From: Drosophila miranda
Lineage: Eukaryota > Arthropoda > Insecta > Diptera > Drosophilidae
Length of the DNA: 64,000 bases
Direction of reading: 5' to 3'
Assembly (NCBI RefSeq): GCF_003369915.1
Contig: NC_046675.1
Coordinates: forward strand, 18,786,001 to 18,850,000
Shown: positions 34,733 to 49,022 of the stretch, one piece after another
Layout of the letters: every line of letters begins with the position of its first letter
Position numbering within the stretch: position 1 is the first letter of the stretch
Program-made: the position numbers and the translations under genes
Notes under the pieces: generated by a model
What the model saw: only the letters and a program-made list of their open reading frames with translations
Told to the model about the DNA's origin: nothing
Database searches by the model: none

Positions 34733-35688
34733 CTATATTATTTTAGAATTTGGCATAAAACCAGTACAACTATCAGCAGTGCAGAGGCAAGCCTTGCTAT
34801 CACTTGCTTGATCTTCTACGTATCGATCTTCTCCACCGTAATGAAAGCACAGTTCTTCTTGAGCAAGAATGCTGCGTGCTGCGAAAACACCTTTAAAAAT
34901 GTACATATGTACATATATCTATATAAAACGAAAATTTTCCGGTAACTTGTACAAATTTAATAAAACTCACATATTTTTGGTATGGGACAGTCTATTCGTA
35001 CCGCCGTTATCTCACAATTGGGGTCACAGCTGTGGTTAATATAGCGTCCAATATTTCCACGTCGAGAAGGATCTATAATAGTGACTTGTCGTTTATCTTC
35101 GTAGCAGTCATCGGTCTTAGTGTATTCGTTGAGTATTAACACATAATTCATTGATCCCAGTTTTTTGTTGGTAACTATGCGTCGTTTGGCCTCAGAAATA
35201 GTTAGAATTTCCCCTGCATATTCGCAGATGAAGGCACCACAAGGAATGCTTACTTTCGTGCGGACACCTTTTGATTTGTAAGTCGGAGAATTAAATACTT
35301 CCAAATTTGCTCTTGGACCGTACTGCACAAGTCGATTAGTGCAAAAATCTATCCGACACTCACAGAAGGAATTGCACTCCACAATAGGGATATTGCCTTT
35401 TTCGTTAGTCTGCCTTTGAATCAATTCTTTTCCATCTGGACAGTACTCATAAGCACCTCCGTGTGAGCATCTTTCATTATTTGCACAACCGCCCTTATCG
35501 CATTGACATTTGTGTAAAAGCACAGAGTTGTAATCGTTCCTTAACAGATTGAAATCTAAGCTTTCATCACTGGGCATCAGAACGGATTCTAGAATATATT
35601 CTATATAATCTGGGTGTTCATAGTCGTCATTCACTACCATTCGAGATTGTGCCATTAAAATAGTACGGATCCCAATAAGAAGGAACAT
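34733..35688 (-). CDS. SUV39/SETMAR-type SET-domain histone methyltransferase
   Basis: Two exons (35688-34971 and 34890-34733) join in frame for 291 residues. A cysteine-rich pre-SET domain (CQCDKGGCANNERC, later CNSFCECRIDFCTNRLVQYG) is followed by SET (KSKGVRTKVSIPCGAFICEY, GRYINHSCDPNCEI for AdoMet and the pseudo-knot, EELCFHYGGEDR) and post-SET (CLCTADSCTGFMP, Zn-binding cysteines). All modules of an active lysine methyltransferase are present, probably acting on histone H3. There is no chromodomain. It may be the counterpart of D. melanogaster CG4565, from memory. The start may be the internal ATG at 35655 (MAQSRMVV), because the first 11 residues are hydrophobic and unlike the family. 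Confidence 0.88.
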
Positions 35689-38469
35689 TAAATTCAGTCT
35701 TCTGTCTATACTTTTTTTTACAATATTAGCAATCTTGTCGAATTTGTTTAAATTTTTTTAGAAATGTCTTGTGATGAATTTAGAGCAGCTGGTTATTAGG
35801 GCTGCAAAACCATCGATGGCACTATCGTAGAATTGTCAGATAGAATGGGTTAAATATTCTTAAAGGGCGCGCAACTGTATGGAATGTATGTATGTATGCA
35901 TATGATGGATATACGAACATCACGGAATCTTTTGAGAAAGACATGTAAATAATTCGAATTTTGCTCTAGTTCGTTGTATATAGTATACAGTATATAGATT
36001 TGCCAGTTCATACCAGAAAGTGTCACACGCTGGGTTACCAGTTCGAATACCCCAGACACTTCGGCTCTGGCGTTCGGGTGCTGACGCGTCATCATGAGAG
36101 AGCGCAGAGAGAACCTCTTTGCATGTGTTAGTACACACGCAATATGTTTCCAAAAAAACATGTGTGTTGTATGCTTTTTTCGTTTTTAGAGATCTGATGC
36201 TGATGCTAATTTCTGTTTTCTCCCAGCAGTACTGGGAACTAGTTCGGAGGTCGTGATATCACTACTCCCTATCAGACCAGGGTTACTTTCTTTACTAACT
36301 CTTAGCAATGCTTTTCATCATTTCCATTTTTACCCGCAATGTCCTACGACATGGGGACCAGCGACACCACATCGTTTACCCCCGAACTAGTGAAATGGGT
36401 AGGCGTCTAGTAGCTAGTGAAATGGGTACCCATCTGGTAGGTAGTGAAATGGGATATCCATCTAGTAGGTTATTAATCTTCATTTCATATTTACAATTTA
36501 CCAACTCAAATTTTGGTTCTGGTGAGATTGCTTGTGTACCCATACATTCAAATATGCTGGAGGCAATTGTCCATAAATTAGATCAGAAATCACAAAGAAA
36601 ACGAAAAGAGTCCCTGCGACCTATGTAGTTCTGTGACGCTTTCGAAGTATGCACTGGCACATCTATATACTATATGGTTAGTGGTTCTATCCATGGGTAG
36701 ACTACCTTCGCGCCCAACTATCCTTTCCAATGTGGATAATATCGGGAAGAAGACATTTTAATGTCTTAATATGCGCCGCCTCCTCTTCTCGTCATTTATC
36801 ATGAAATTAATTATATTTTAAAGAAAAATTTTATAAGTTAGAAACGTTTATTTCGGCATTGTTGTACAATATTTAGAGCTTCACAATACGTGGGAAAAGT
36901 TGATTAAGCATTTCCACCTGGGAAATATGAATCTTTCGAATGCAAAAGTGAGTGTCTGTCCGTCTATAAGCGCTAGGGCAACCCAATTTTGTTACCAGAC
37001 TGTGATATCACACTGTTAAAAGTGTATTTTGAAATTGCGACAATTTCGAAGATACGAGAAAACTAAACTAATTAAACCAAACTGATGTTGGTTATAGAAT
37101 AGAAGAAGGGAGACAGGTGAAAAAGTTAGTTAGTTATTCCTTGGCTTGTGGGCTGTGCGCAAGCATATAAGCAGTTTTAAAGCTAACTCCACATATCTAA
37201 TTTCTTCATGCAATGGGAAAATGTTATATTCAATGTTTTTTCTTCAATTAAGGAATCATAAAAAATTTTGAAAGTTTTCTTTAAAAAAACTCTGGGGGTT
37301 GAGAAGCTTTTTTGCAAAACTCTGCTTAAAATACTATTCCTTCGGAAAGGTTAACAAAATATAATATAAATGTAAATTTTACGACAGGTTTAAGCAGTTG
37401 TACACAATTCTAAAAAAAATGCATTTTAATTATAATACAATAATCCGAATATACAATAATAATAATTGTTCCATATAAGTTCCATATTGCGTGATAAATA
37501 GTGTGACTTTGTCATGAAGAAAACTTAGTTGAGCTCTTACCAGGCGCTGAGAACACAAAAAGGACAGTGTCTACTGTATTGGGATAGGTTAAATTTGAAA
37601 TTAAATAAAACCATCCCTGTCATACCAGCTATTATATGTAAGTGTCAGGTGAAAGAAGAAAAAGCTCTCTTGTTCTCTCACTTTTTTTTTCTGTTCCTTA
37701 TTATGTTACACTGAGACCTGAGAGAGTTCGGATTACAAAATACATATTATGGTCAGTGCGCAGGTTCTAGAGAAGTCCGCTTCAAAACACAGACAGACCC
37801 AATACGAGTATACATACATACAATCGGGTCCAAATCGAAGTCGCTGAACGATTGGCAGGAATCGGCGGCACTGCACATGGATTCGTACAGGAAGCATACC
37901 ATCATATTATGAGAGCCTGGTAAAATTTCATCGAGTCGATGGCTTCAAAATGGTTTTTAATATATCGATTTTATTAAATATTGCCTTCACAATTGTTCTC
38001 ACTTGTAAACTCAAGGCAAAGAATATGCCATCAATATTTCCATTTTACATTTTATAATACATATCAACCATTTTTTACGAGGACTGGTACTCAAATAGTA
38101 AAGAAATATGTATATTAAATTAATTTTTTTTATGAATTCATTGCACCTTCTTTTTCTGATAGTTTTGGAGCTCTGAATATTTGTATACTCTTGAAGGTAT
38201 ATTAACATTTGGCAGAAGTTTGTAACGCACAAAATATTGCGATCTCTGTCTGTCCGTCGGTCTGTTTCTATTGATCTTTTATTAACAGATTTTTTGCTCG
38301 CACCGCTTTATTGTACGTATAGCTGGCATAGAAACGAAATACAGATGGTTGGGCGTGGTTGCGGGGGAAGGAAATGCTCGGAGCATAACACCCTGTTTTT
38401 TTAAATATTTATTATTATTTGTCTACCCCTATGGGTATATACATACATATGTACACTTCAGCGCGCTCT
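35689..38469. other. Spacer with repeats, no gene seen
   Basis: It contains a 27-bp minisatellite (36388-36468), an INE-like half-unit near 36940-37060 (GTCTGTCCGTCTATAAGCG and following), and AT-rich sequence. A short string ACTATATGGTTAGTGGTTCT at about 36669-36688 recurs inside the palindrome at 50278-50334. Open frames of 60-106 codons look incidental. Confidence 0.4.
36388..36468. repeat. Minisatellite, 27-bp unit, three copies
   Basis: Units beginning TAGTGAAATGGG start at 36388, 36415 and 36442, exactly 27 bp apart, each ending near CTAGTAG or CTGGTAG. Because 27 is a multiple of three, the plus-strand frame reads a 9-residue repeat (SEMGRRLVA, SEMGTHLVG, SEMGYPSSR), but there is no other evidence of coding. 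Confidence 0.85.
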
Positions 38470-38800
38470 TAGCGGGGCTGCTAGGAAATGACTTCGGTTT
38501 CTTCTAGAGACGGAAACTCCCAAGGAGGAGGCCAAAAGTCCCCAGCGACACCTATTGAACCGAGGAAAGAGATTCCAAAAACCACACTGGCTGAAAACGG
38601 ATGAGGTCGATGGAAAGGCACTGAAGAGGATGAGGGCCATGTTGAGGCCAGCGGAAAGCATGGCGAGGAAGGTCACGACGACACACGCGCCAACCAAGAG
38701 ACTGAGGAAGTTGAGGTCACAACTGCAGCACAGGCTCAGGAGGTCGCTCTACTGAACTCCGAAACAGCCCAGCAGATGACTGTACCATCTCTCGCAATAC
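38470..38800 (+). mobile_element. Probable LINE ORF1-like fragment
   Basis: A GC-richer block with low-complexity charged coding character. One frame reads SQGGGQKSPATPIEPRKEIP and another KRFQKPHWLKTDEVDGKALK. Its composition and style resemble ORF1 of LOA-type LINEs, which are present elsewhere in the window, but there is no diagnostic motif. It is unlike the AT-rich flanks. Confidence 0.35.
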
Positions 38801-38974
38801 TACAATGTTGATATTCTGAGTCCCTGCTGACGACGGATCAACTATGCACGTTCCAGAGTTACATTCTGTATGTGATTTCTGCGGGGAAAGTTGGGACTAT
38901 TAAGCCCCTCTTTCACGGCTGCAGTATGACTTAAGGTAACAGTGACAGTGTGAAGTTATGCTAATGCCCAAGGA

Positions 38975-39150
38975 TGTCTCTTTCTCTATCTCATTCGCGG
39001 ACAGCATCGATATTTTGTGGCAGAGCAAATGATTTTAGACGACCCCAACGGAATTCGTCCTGCAACGAAGGACGTCCACGATTGAATTCGTTGCACTGGA
39101 TTTTATCATTGGCAATGATTCATATTCCTTCATCAATAAAAGTTAAGTTT
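38975..39150 (-). mobile_element. Mariner transposase fragment
   Basis: The minus strand reads EFNRGRPSLQDEFRWGRLKS followed by PQNIDAVRE, the first DNA-binding segment of a mariner-family transposase (family pattern FxxGRxSxxDExRxGRP...ID.V). It ends abruptly on both sides and lacks the D,D34D catalytic domain. Confidence 0.7.
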
Positions 39151-39279
39151 AGCTGATCTAAGTATTTTTGACTTCAAAATACACCTCAAATATGGTAGAA
39201 ATTCAAGGCACGGAAATTTTTCATGTGTTAATTTCAGTTATAATATTTATTTTCGGTAACCTTCGTCTTGTCGGGTGGC

Positions 39280-42483
<3,204 letters not shown>

Positions 42484-42524
42484 GGTTAAAACGCATCTGC
42501 TACCTTTCCCTGCATAATCTATCA

Positions 42525-42532
42525 CTTTTATA
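42525..42532 (-). promoter_or_regulatory. TATA box of the collagen-like gene
   Basis: The minus strand reads GGTATAAAAGTG. The expected start site about 30 bp on (near 42501) leaves a leader of roughly 20 nt before the ATG at 42483, the arrangement common for abundant secreted structural proteins of flies. Confidence 0.65.
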
Positions 42533-44560
42533 CCATATGGGGTCGTTACGTTTTATGAATACCTTGTTTAAATCACTTTCATTAATCTAGATTCACTAGA
42601 ACCGTTATATCATGTCCATTGAGAAATCTCCATCGCAAATCTCTAGAAAAATATGAAAACTTGGTCAAATGCCATCTTTTGATATTCTTTTAACTTATGT
42701 AAATTTTTGTCGATTCAAAATGTGGACTGCCTCTGAAGTAGTTAATACATCAGTATGTTTATCCGTTTATATTTATGTTTGTTTTGAAGAACATATTCAT
42801 TGTTGGCTATTGTTCGTCTTTACGACTCGTTCCAACAGTCTGGCCTGAAAAGAGACAAATTTGCAGAGAGCCAACCCTTTGTCTCTTAATTAGCTATGTA
42901 TTTCAATAAACTTGTTCACACTTGGAGTCGCGCGCCTACATATGATTAACACGAATAGAACCGCAAACCCAAAGTCAACGAAAGTGTAAAGGTTTTCTGC
43001 CTTCGCTATCCACGAATATTGTGTAAGAGAACGCTTCGGGTGTCATGCTGAATGACTTATTTTATCTTGGTATCATTCAAGTGAATGGGCTGAAAAAATT
43101 GGTGTCAAAATGCAACCCTAAACAATAAATCAATTAATAAGTTATATGCATTCGTACATACATTATGTATGTTTTCTATTGAATGACCGGCCATATGTAG
43201 TAAAGAGCCACATCCTGCTCGAGGTGCCCCCTGCTCTAGTCGTAATATGGCCGAGCTTAAGACATGCTCTGAAAAACCCCTAATCCGGGGTGTTACCACA
43301 TAAATTGGTTATGGGATGAAGGAACTAAGTTAGTGTGTCTTTTAACGGCGTGCCTCCCGATACAGGGCGACCTACGGTTAAATCTAGCTATAACAAGGTC
43401 TTGAGCTCTAGCTTGATGCACCAGGGGACTGGTCATTACTTGTGAGATCTATATGGAACAGAGGTACTGACAGGAATACAGTGTCCCATGCACAGAGCAT
43501 AAGAAAGTTTTCTGATGCAGAGTCCATTAATTCTAAAAACTTTTGTAGCTTAGTCTATGAATCCGAAACTTCTTATAAAATTCGTATTCGTACTTCGAGA
43601 AGAGTAGAACTGAATACAATGCTCCAATAGTGTGACAAAGGTCTCTCAAACATGCAACGCTCGGAATACATCCTATTGTATGTGAATGCCCTGCTCTCTA
43701 TAGAGAGAGATCTTAACATTTGGTGAGGAATGGGCTTACCAAAGTGCTTAAACTTATTATAATCCTGAACGTACAATGATCTTCAATATGATCCTGCTGT
43801 AGGGTAACAAAATTAATGTATGGTCGAAATGCAACAAGGCCTTCTAATAATAATAAAAGAATTTAGCATAAGCTGAGCTATTCATATTTTTTGAAAAATA
43901 TTTTAAGAATTACTTATTTACAAGCGTTTCTAGATTTGGATTTATTATGTTATATCATTCGTGTTATTAATTTTCATAGCTGGAAGTCGTTCTTCCATGC
44001 AATGTTACTAAAGGTGACTGAATAGATATTCGAGGGTCTGTTTATTGTATTTTTTTTTTAAATTGAACTTTTTAACAGTCGTCCCTGTTTTCCGCACCAT
44101 ATGGATCTTTAAAATTGAAAAATGTATACTCTAAAAATTTTAGTTGTCGTAGAGGCATAAAATACCTTTTTCCTTATTTTAGGACTCGTTCTTAGTTTTT
44201 GAAAATTACTTGACGTGGTGGTTTGATGACGCAGGATTGAATCTGCTTTAAAATAGCCTACTCATAAGTTACTCATTTCATTTACTTATCTCACAGTTCG
44301 AGTTATGGTCGATCTTCAAGGATAGACACAAAGACTTCGTTTTATTTTACTCCATTTGATTTGAATTTAATTTTTCTGTATTTAAAAGGGTATAAATATT
44401 TGTGTGTTTACATATATATATATATATCTATTGGAACATGATTGTATATAGAGATTCGGGACCAATCAAATGGTGAACTGTTTATTTGTACTGGTACTGG
44501 AAATGCTTGATTATCATCATTTTGGTTTTCGGCTTTTCGCTTCAGTAGGTGGTTGGTGGC
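42533..44560. other. Spacer, no gene assigned
   Basis: AT-rich. A segment at about 43320-43520 (CTCCCGATACAGGGCGACC, AGCTCTAGCTTGATGCACC, GACTGGTCATTACTTGTGAG) has the look of a LINE untranslated region but no diagnostic motif. A minus-strand acceptor-like site (TTTTTTTCTAG) at 44567-44566 precedes a 52-codon open frame (44565-44408, YATNHLLKRKAENQNDDNQ) that could be a last exon of something; I could not connect it to an upstream exon. Confidence 0.35.
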
Positions 44561-44671
44561 ATATTCTAGAAAAAAATTGAATATTCGTAAATTGTGTGAG
44601 CCAGTGATTAAATACAAATCAAAATATTTACAGGTTGTTTTCAATTACTCCACTTATTTTTATACGCAAGC

Positions 44672-44956
44672 TTATTTCTTGCTTAGGGCATCTTTTATTT
44701 TGTCAATGCCTGACTGGAAGTTATCGGTGACCGCGTTTTTGAGTTTAGAGACATCATCCTCCTTTTCGTGGTAGTAAACAAAGTACACAACCAAGCCGAC
44801 CACAATGAAAACGATTAAAAATGTACTGATGATTGATATTAGTACACTAAGGGCGCAATTAAAGCAGCTGAAACGACAAAGAAATACGACTATATATATA
44901 CAAGTTATTTATAAATAATACTTCGTGCCCGCAAACCTCACGATTTGACTGTACAT
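44672..44956 (-). CDS. Probable small single-pass membrane protein, two exons
   Basis: Exon 2 (44867-44672) follows a good acceptor (TTTGTCGTTTCAG). It encodes CFNCALSVLISIISTFLIVF, a hydrophobic segment continuing to VVGLVVYFVYYH, then a charged tail EKEDDVSKLKNAVTDNFQSG ... KDALSKK and a TAA. An upstream ATG at 44956 with 35 nt (MYSQIVRFAGT) and a donor GTATTA joins in phase, giving 76 residues. The donor is weaker than consensus. The composition (one transmembrane helix plus amphipathic Lys/Asp-rich tail) is protein-like and unlike neighbouring microsatellite frames. I do not recognise the family; a different first exon is possible. Confidence 0.5.
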
Positions 44957-45109
44957 ACACACTGCGCTGTATGGTGTTAGGGCTCATCCCTATAATTTTC
45001 TATGTGAGAAGTGGATTAACCCAGTGGAGCGAGCTAAATCAAACTTTGTAAATCCTCTATACGGCATGATTGCCAACAGAAGATGCTATGATGTATGGGA
45101 TTCTTTAAA

Positions 45110-46690
45110 AGTCGGGTAGCATAACGTCCATCCGCTTAAGCATCCCCTTGAGGTATCCAGTGCTCTTCAGGTCTACTAGATGCTGACCCAGTGGAGAAGA
45201 TAAAGGCGGACGAGGCGAAGAACCAACGAACGTGGCTGGCAGGCTACAAGTCGTGAAGGATAGATCTCGAACGTCAACTGGCGGATGCCTGAATCGGAAA
45301 TCCTGAGCGCCATGAAGAGCATCAAGTAGTACAAGGGAGCCGAAGCAGTGGCCTGTGGTAACGTGGAATCCAGTGACTCTCTAAAAACCAAAGTTCAAGG
45401 CTTTGATGAACTTTCGCCAGGAGCGGCATACTGCCTTGTCCCCACGGATCAGGTTCCAATGAGAAAGATTATGAAGTTGTGCATCCCTCCCCCGATCAAA
45501 GCGGGCGTTGATACTCTTGCCACATGACGAAGAAGACCCAGAAGACCCAGAAGACACAGAAGAAGGAGAGAAACGACAATCCAGGAGGGTTGCACAAATT
45601 GGTCCCGAACAGCGGCTCCCTCGCCATCGAAGATTGGTATGTATCCGGTGAGTGCTCCTTCTCGGACCCATACTGGATACTTTACAATATAAAATTGGAA
45701 AGAGAAATGGTCAAGGCCTACCGTAATCCCAACCGGGCAGATTGTATTCGCTTTTCTAAAACCGTAAAGAAGATGCCACCTGACACCCTCCATCACATGG
45801 GAAAATTAGAGGAAGCGGCACAGAATGTCACAAAGGTTCTACAGAAAGCATTTCTCAAATCCTGCCCGATCAGCCGACCCCCAAAGTCTAATAGCAGCTC
45901 GCGGTGGACACGGGAGCTAAGCGAAATAAGGACGGAATCTAGGAAACTCTTCAACAAAGCCAAAGTGATGAACACACAAGAAGGCGGAAATGCATATCAT
46001 CACAGCTTCCATGCCTACAAGAAAACCTGTAGGAGGGCGAAAAGTGAATCATGGCCGTCCTTCAGAGAATCCATAGATAGCACCCCAGAGGCCGCAAAGC
46101 TTTGAAGAGTACTGTCAAAGGTAGCCACCAAACTTGGCCTAGCCAAGAATCCCTGGGGCTCCTCTCTAAAGCCAACTTCGTATGGTAGATAATGGATGAA
46201 ATCAAACCACCCATGCTGCGGGTGGCATGCTCACACCTACTATCATGGCTGCAGAGAATCTTTAAAGGATTTCTTCTAACTAGAAACGTATCCAAGGAAT
46301 GGAGGGAGGTGAGAGTGTTCCTCATTCCCAATTCTGGGAAGATAAACCACATTTCATCAAACGACTACAGACACATCAGACACATAAGATCCTGGATCAA
46401 CGAACGAGTGTTCATCGGAGCTCAACATGCATACGTAAAAGTTAGATCACAAAGTAGTTGGGCATGTTGAAAAGACGCTTAGCCATAAGTTGGCCTTCTT
46501 CGATATAATTCAAGATTGGCACAAACTCGGTGGTATCCAGATGGCTGAAAAGACCTCTGCAAAGTCCCTACCTTCTGGGAAGGCGACATCGTATACTCGG
46601 AGGAATCGTCTTCGACGACCTCGGCAGCGGGGTAACCATGCCGAATCTGTCACTCTAATTGTGGCCTTTGGATGGTTTAAAAACATCTCT
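45110..46690 (+). mobile_element. LOA/Bilbo-like LINE relic
   Basis: A broken non-LTR retrotransposon on the plus strand. At 45176-45245 the frame VEKIKADEAKNQRTWLAGYK suggests ORF1 end sequence. The ORF at 45524-46105 covers the endonuclease end and linker (SFSDPYWILYNIKLE, RNPNRADCIRFSKTV, SRWTRELSEIRTESRKLFNK, YKKTCRRAKSESWPSFRESI), and 46192-46470 covers the start of the reverse transcriptase (LLSWLQRIFKGFLLTRNVSK, WREVRVFLIPNSGKINHIS, DYRHI). Internal stops and frameshifts separate these blocks, and the catalytic YADD region is missing. The Bilbo and Trim families of obscura-group flies are the closest I can recall. Confidence 0.75.
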
Positions 46691-46691
46691 A

Positions 46692-47256
46692 ACACTAGAC
46701 AAACAAAATAGAAGGGTTTTTTTAGGCTTCAAACCAAACCGACTCTTTTTGATAGATTCAAAAGGCTTTACTTTTTTTGAATGCATTATGGGTTTTATTT
46801 TTTTATTTTTAAATATTTTTTAATGTTTTTGTTCTTAGAGATAGTACTTCTTTCTTTCTCATAACTTCCCATCGTACATCTGGGTATAATGAACTTTGAC
46901 AAAAATAGAACAACACAAGAAATGAATTTATTTCGACTTTTCGACTTAAACATGTATGCCGCAAAATATCATCAATTTCGAATTTGAAAGCTTAATATTT
47001 TTTAGCCCGAAAGCTTAAGCTACAGAGTGTTTGGGTCCGACTTACAGCTGCATTTATTATTATTGCACTCGAATTGCAAAGTTCAATGCAACCAGATGCT
47101 AGATACTTATGCTATGTGAAAAAAGCACTACCTCTGAAAAAACCGTACAAAAATATCAGATTTTAAAAATTAAAAAAAATGATTTAACCATTTTAAAGGC
47201 CCAATTTTCAAAAACGTCAGTTCGGTTCAAAGTGGAAATGTGGGGTTTCATAGTGT
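46692..47256. mobile_element. TIR element with ACACTA/TAGTGT ends, copy B
   Basis: The left end reads ACACTAGACAAACAAAATAG and the right end GGGTTTCATAGTGT; inward, CAAACCAAACCGACTCTTTT answers AAAACGTCAGTTCGGTTCAA. The right arm (GATTTAACCATTTTAAAGGC) matches the arms of the element at 11238-11668. It is 565 bp with no credible ORF. It directly abuts the LOA LINE relic. Confidence 0.6.
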
Positions 47257-48404
47257 CGTTATTATGCACACACACGTATACCTATCTATATATGTATGTA
47301 TAAAGTTTGTGCCATACATAGAAGTATTTTTATATGAAAGTGCTTGCTGGATAGCGCAGATACAGATAAAGTGAAATACGCAAAACTGTTTGTGTATTTC
47401 ACATTTGTTGGTGGTGGGGCTCTGGCTGCGTGCTAGAAGGAAAAGCTTATGTATAGGGAGGGTGCTCCCCTAGAGCAGACACAAGATGCAGACAAAAAAA
47501 TATATATACTATAATTCAGGCATATTTATATAACACAGTGATATAACAAATTCTTGTAAATTTACGTAACAGAAAATACTGGCTTGTTTTTCGACCCCAT
47601 ATGCCTACGTACATATATAGGTATTCTTGATCAGTCTCAATATCATTGAGGTCGGGATCTCAAAGAATATAAGAACTAAAGTAATAGGATTTGTAATTCA
47701 TTTCATTTTTAATTTTGTAAATTGTTTCATTATTTGGATCAATTTTATAGTTAGAGTGAAGAAACCAATTTACAATTTTACTCGGAAGCGCCCTCTTTAT
47801 CTCCCAGTGTGGCTTACCAGTACGGGGTAGGTTTTTATGACCGGCATATACAATATATTTAATGTATTTAATCTAAGAGAAGGATACTTTCCCCACCGTT
47901 AGCTGTCTTCCATTGGGACTAGTACTCGAAAAAATACTCCACTTTCATTCCGGCACCCCCACTATTTATTAGCGTGCTTGGACTCATTTCATAAAGTTAA
48001 ATACATATGTACATATGTAGATATGTAAATAGAAACTGAGTACAGGGTCAGATCGTGATTCTTATTAACAGTACTGCTAGTTTGAGTATGTGAAAATATA
48101 CTAGTATAGTCCTGATAAATTGCAATAAGTAAAAAAAAGTCCCGGTCTGTCATATTAAATAAGGATTTTCTTTTTGAGAATATAAATATTTACCTACATA
48201 TGTATGTATGTATGTATGACGTAATACATTTTTGTAATTGCGTACAAAATTTTATCAAATGAAATTTTCACCCCCGAGTTCTGCTGCACTGGGAAATGTG
48301 AAACTGGCCATTGCCAACACAGTGTCATGTTCTGGGGAGCATCATATGCCTAGAAAACTAAACAATGATTTCATTCCGTCTAAGCGGAGCCAAGGACAAG
48401 AACG
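47257..48404. other. Spacer with INE-like scraps
   Basis: Contains an INE-like junction near 47590-47660 (CGACCCCATATGCC, TATTCTTGATCAG), a TACATATGTA patch near 48003 and ATGT repeats near 48200. No gene is seen. Confidence 0.4.
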
Positions 48405-48468
48405 TCTGGAGCCGAGACAGTCTGGAGTCGAGACAGTCTGGAGCCGAGACAGTCTGGAGCCAGGCAGC
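48405..48468. repeat. Minisatellite, 16-bp unit, four copies
   Basis: Units TCTGGAGCCGAGACAG start at 48405, 48421, 48437 and 48453, with single-base differences; the last copy breaks up after TCTGGAGCC. Because 16 is not a multiple of three, coding is unlikely. Confidence 0.85.
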
Positions 48469-48641
48469 TTGGAGCCATATGAAAAAAGTATAATAAAAGT
48501 TTCTTCTTTTTCGTTTAATAATAAAAACAATCGTACATAAATTTGTGAATCTAAAGTATAATATTACACATAAAAACATAAAAAAGCAAAATAGCTTAAA
48601 TTTGCTTGTTCGTCTAGTTCAAAGCAATCATTCCCCATAGT

Positions 48642-49022
48642 TTTTATACCCGATACTCAAAAAGAGTATAGGGTTATATTAGATTTGTGGTGAAAATGGA
48701 TTTGTGTAACGTCAAGAAGTAAGCGTTTCCGACCCCATAAAGTATACATATGTATGTATGTACATATGTATATATTCTTGATCAGCATCAATAGCCGAGT
48801 CGATTGAGCCCTGTCTGCCTGTCGGTCTGTAACAAAGTTTCCAAATCCATCCGAATTGAAACAGCAATAGTTACATATGTATGCAGAATAATTCGGCTAT
48901 TGAGGCTGTTTAAGAATAAATATATTCATGTATATGTATATACTCTATGGGGCTGGAATCGCTTCTTTCTGGGTGTTACACACATTCAAAACTAATATAC
49001 TTCTATACTCTTTGAGCATCGA
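48642..49022. mobile_element. Two INE-like ends in inverted arrangement
   Basis: From 48642 to about 48831 the repeat is in reverse orientation (TATACCCGATACTCAAAAAG, CCGACCCCATAAAG, GATCAGCATCAATAGCCGAG, GTCTGCCTGTCGGTCTG). From about 48888 to 49022 it runs forward (CGGCTATTGAGGC, CTATGGGGCTGGAATCGCTT, CTTTGAGCATCGAG). The pair makes a foldback-like structure of about 380 bp. Confidence 0.65.

Noticed and set aside
36002..36153. Possible tRNA-like segment with TTCGAAT
   Set aside because: The GGTTACCAGTTCGAATACCC text suggests a T-arm, but no matching acceptor, D-arm or anticodon stem could be built.
43105..43299. 64-codon minus-strand ORF
   Set aside because: No recognisable motif; it is next to a segment that looks like LINE untranslated sequence.
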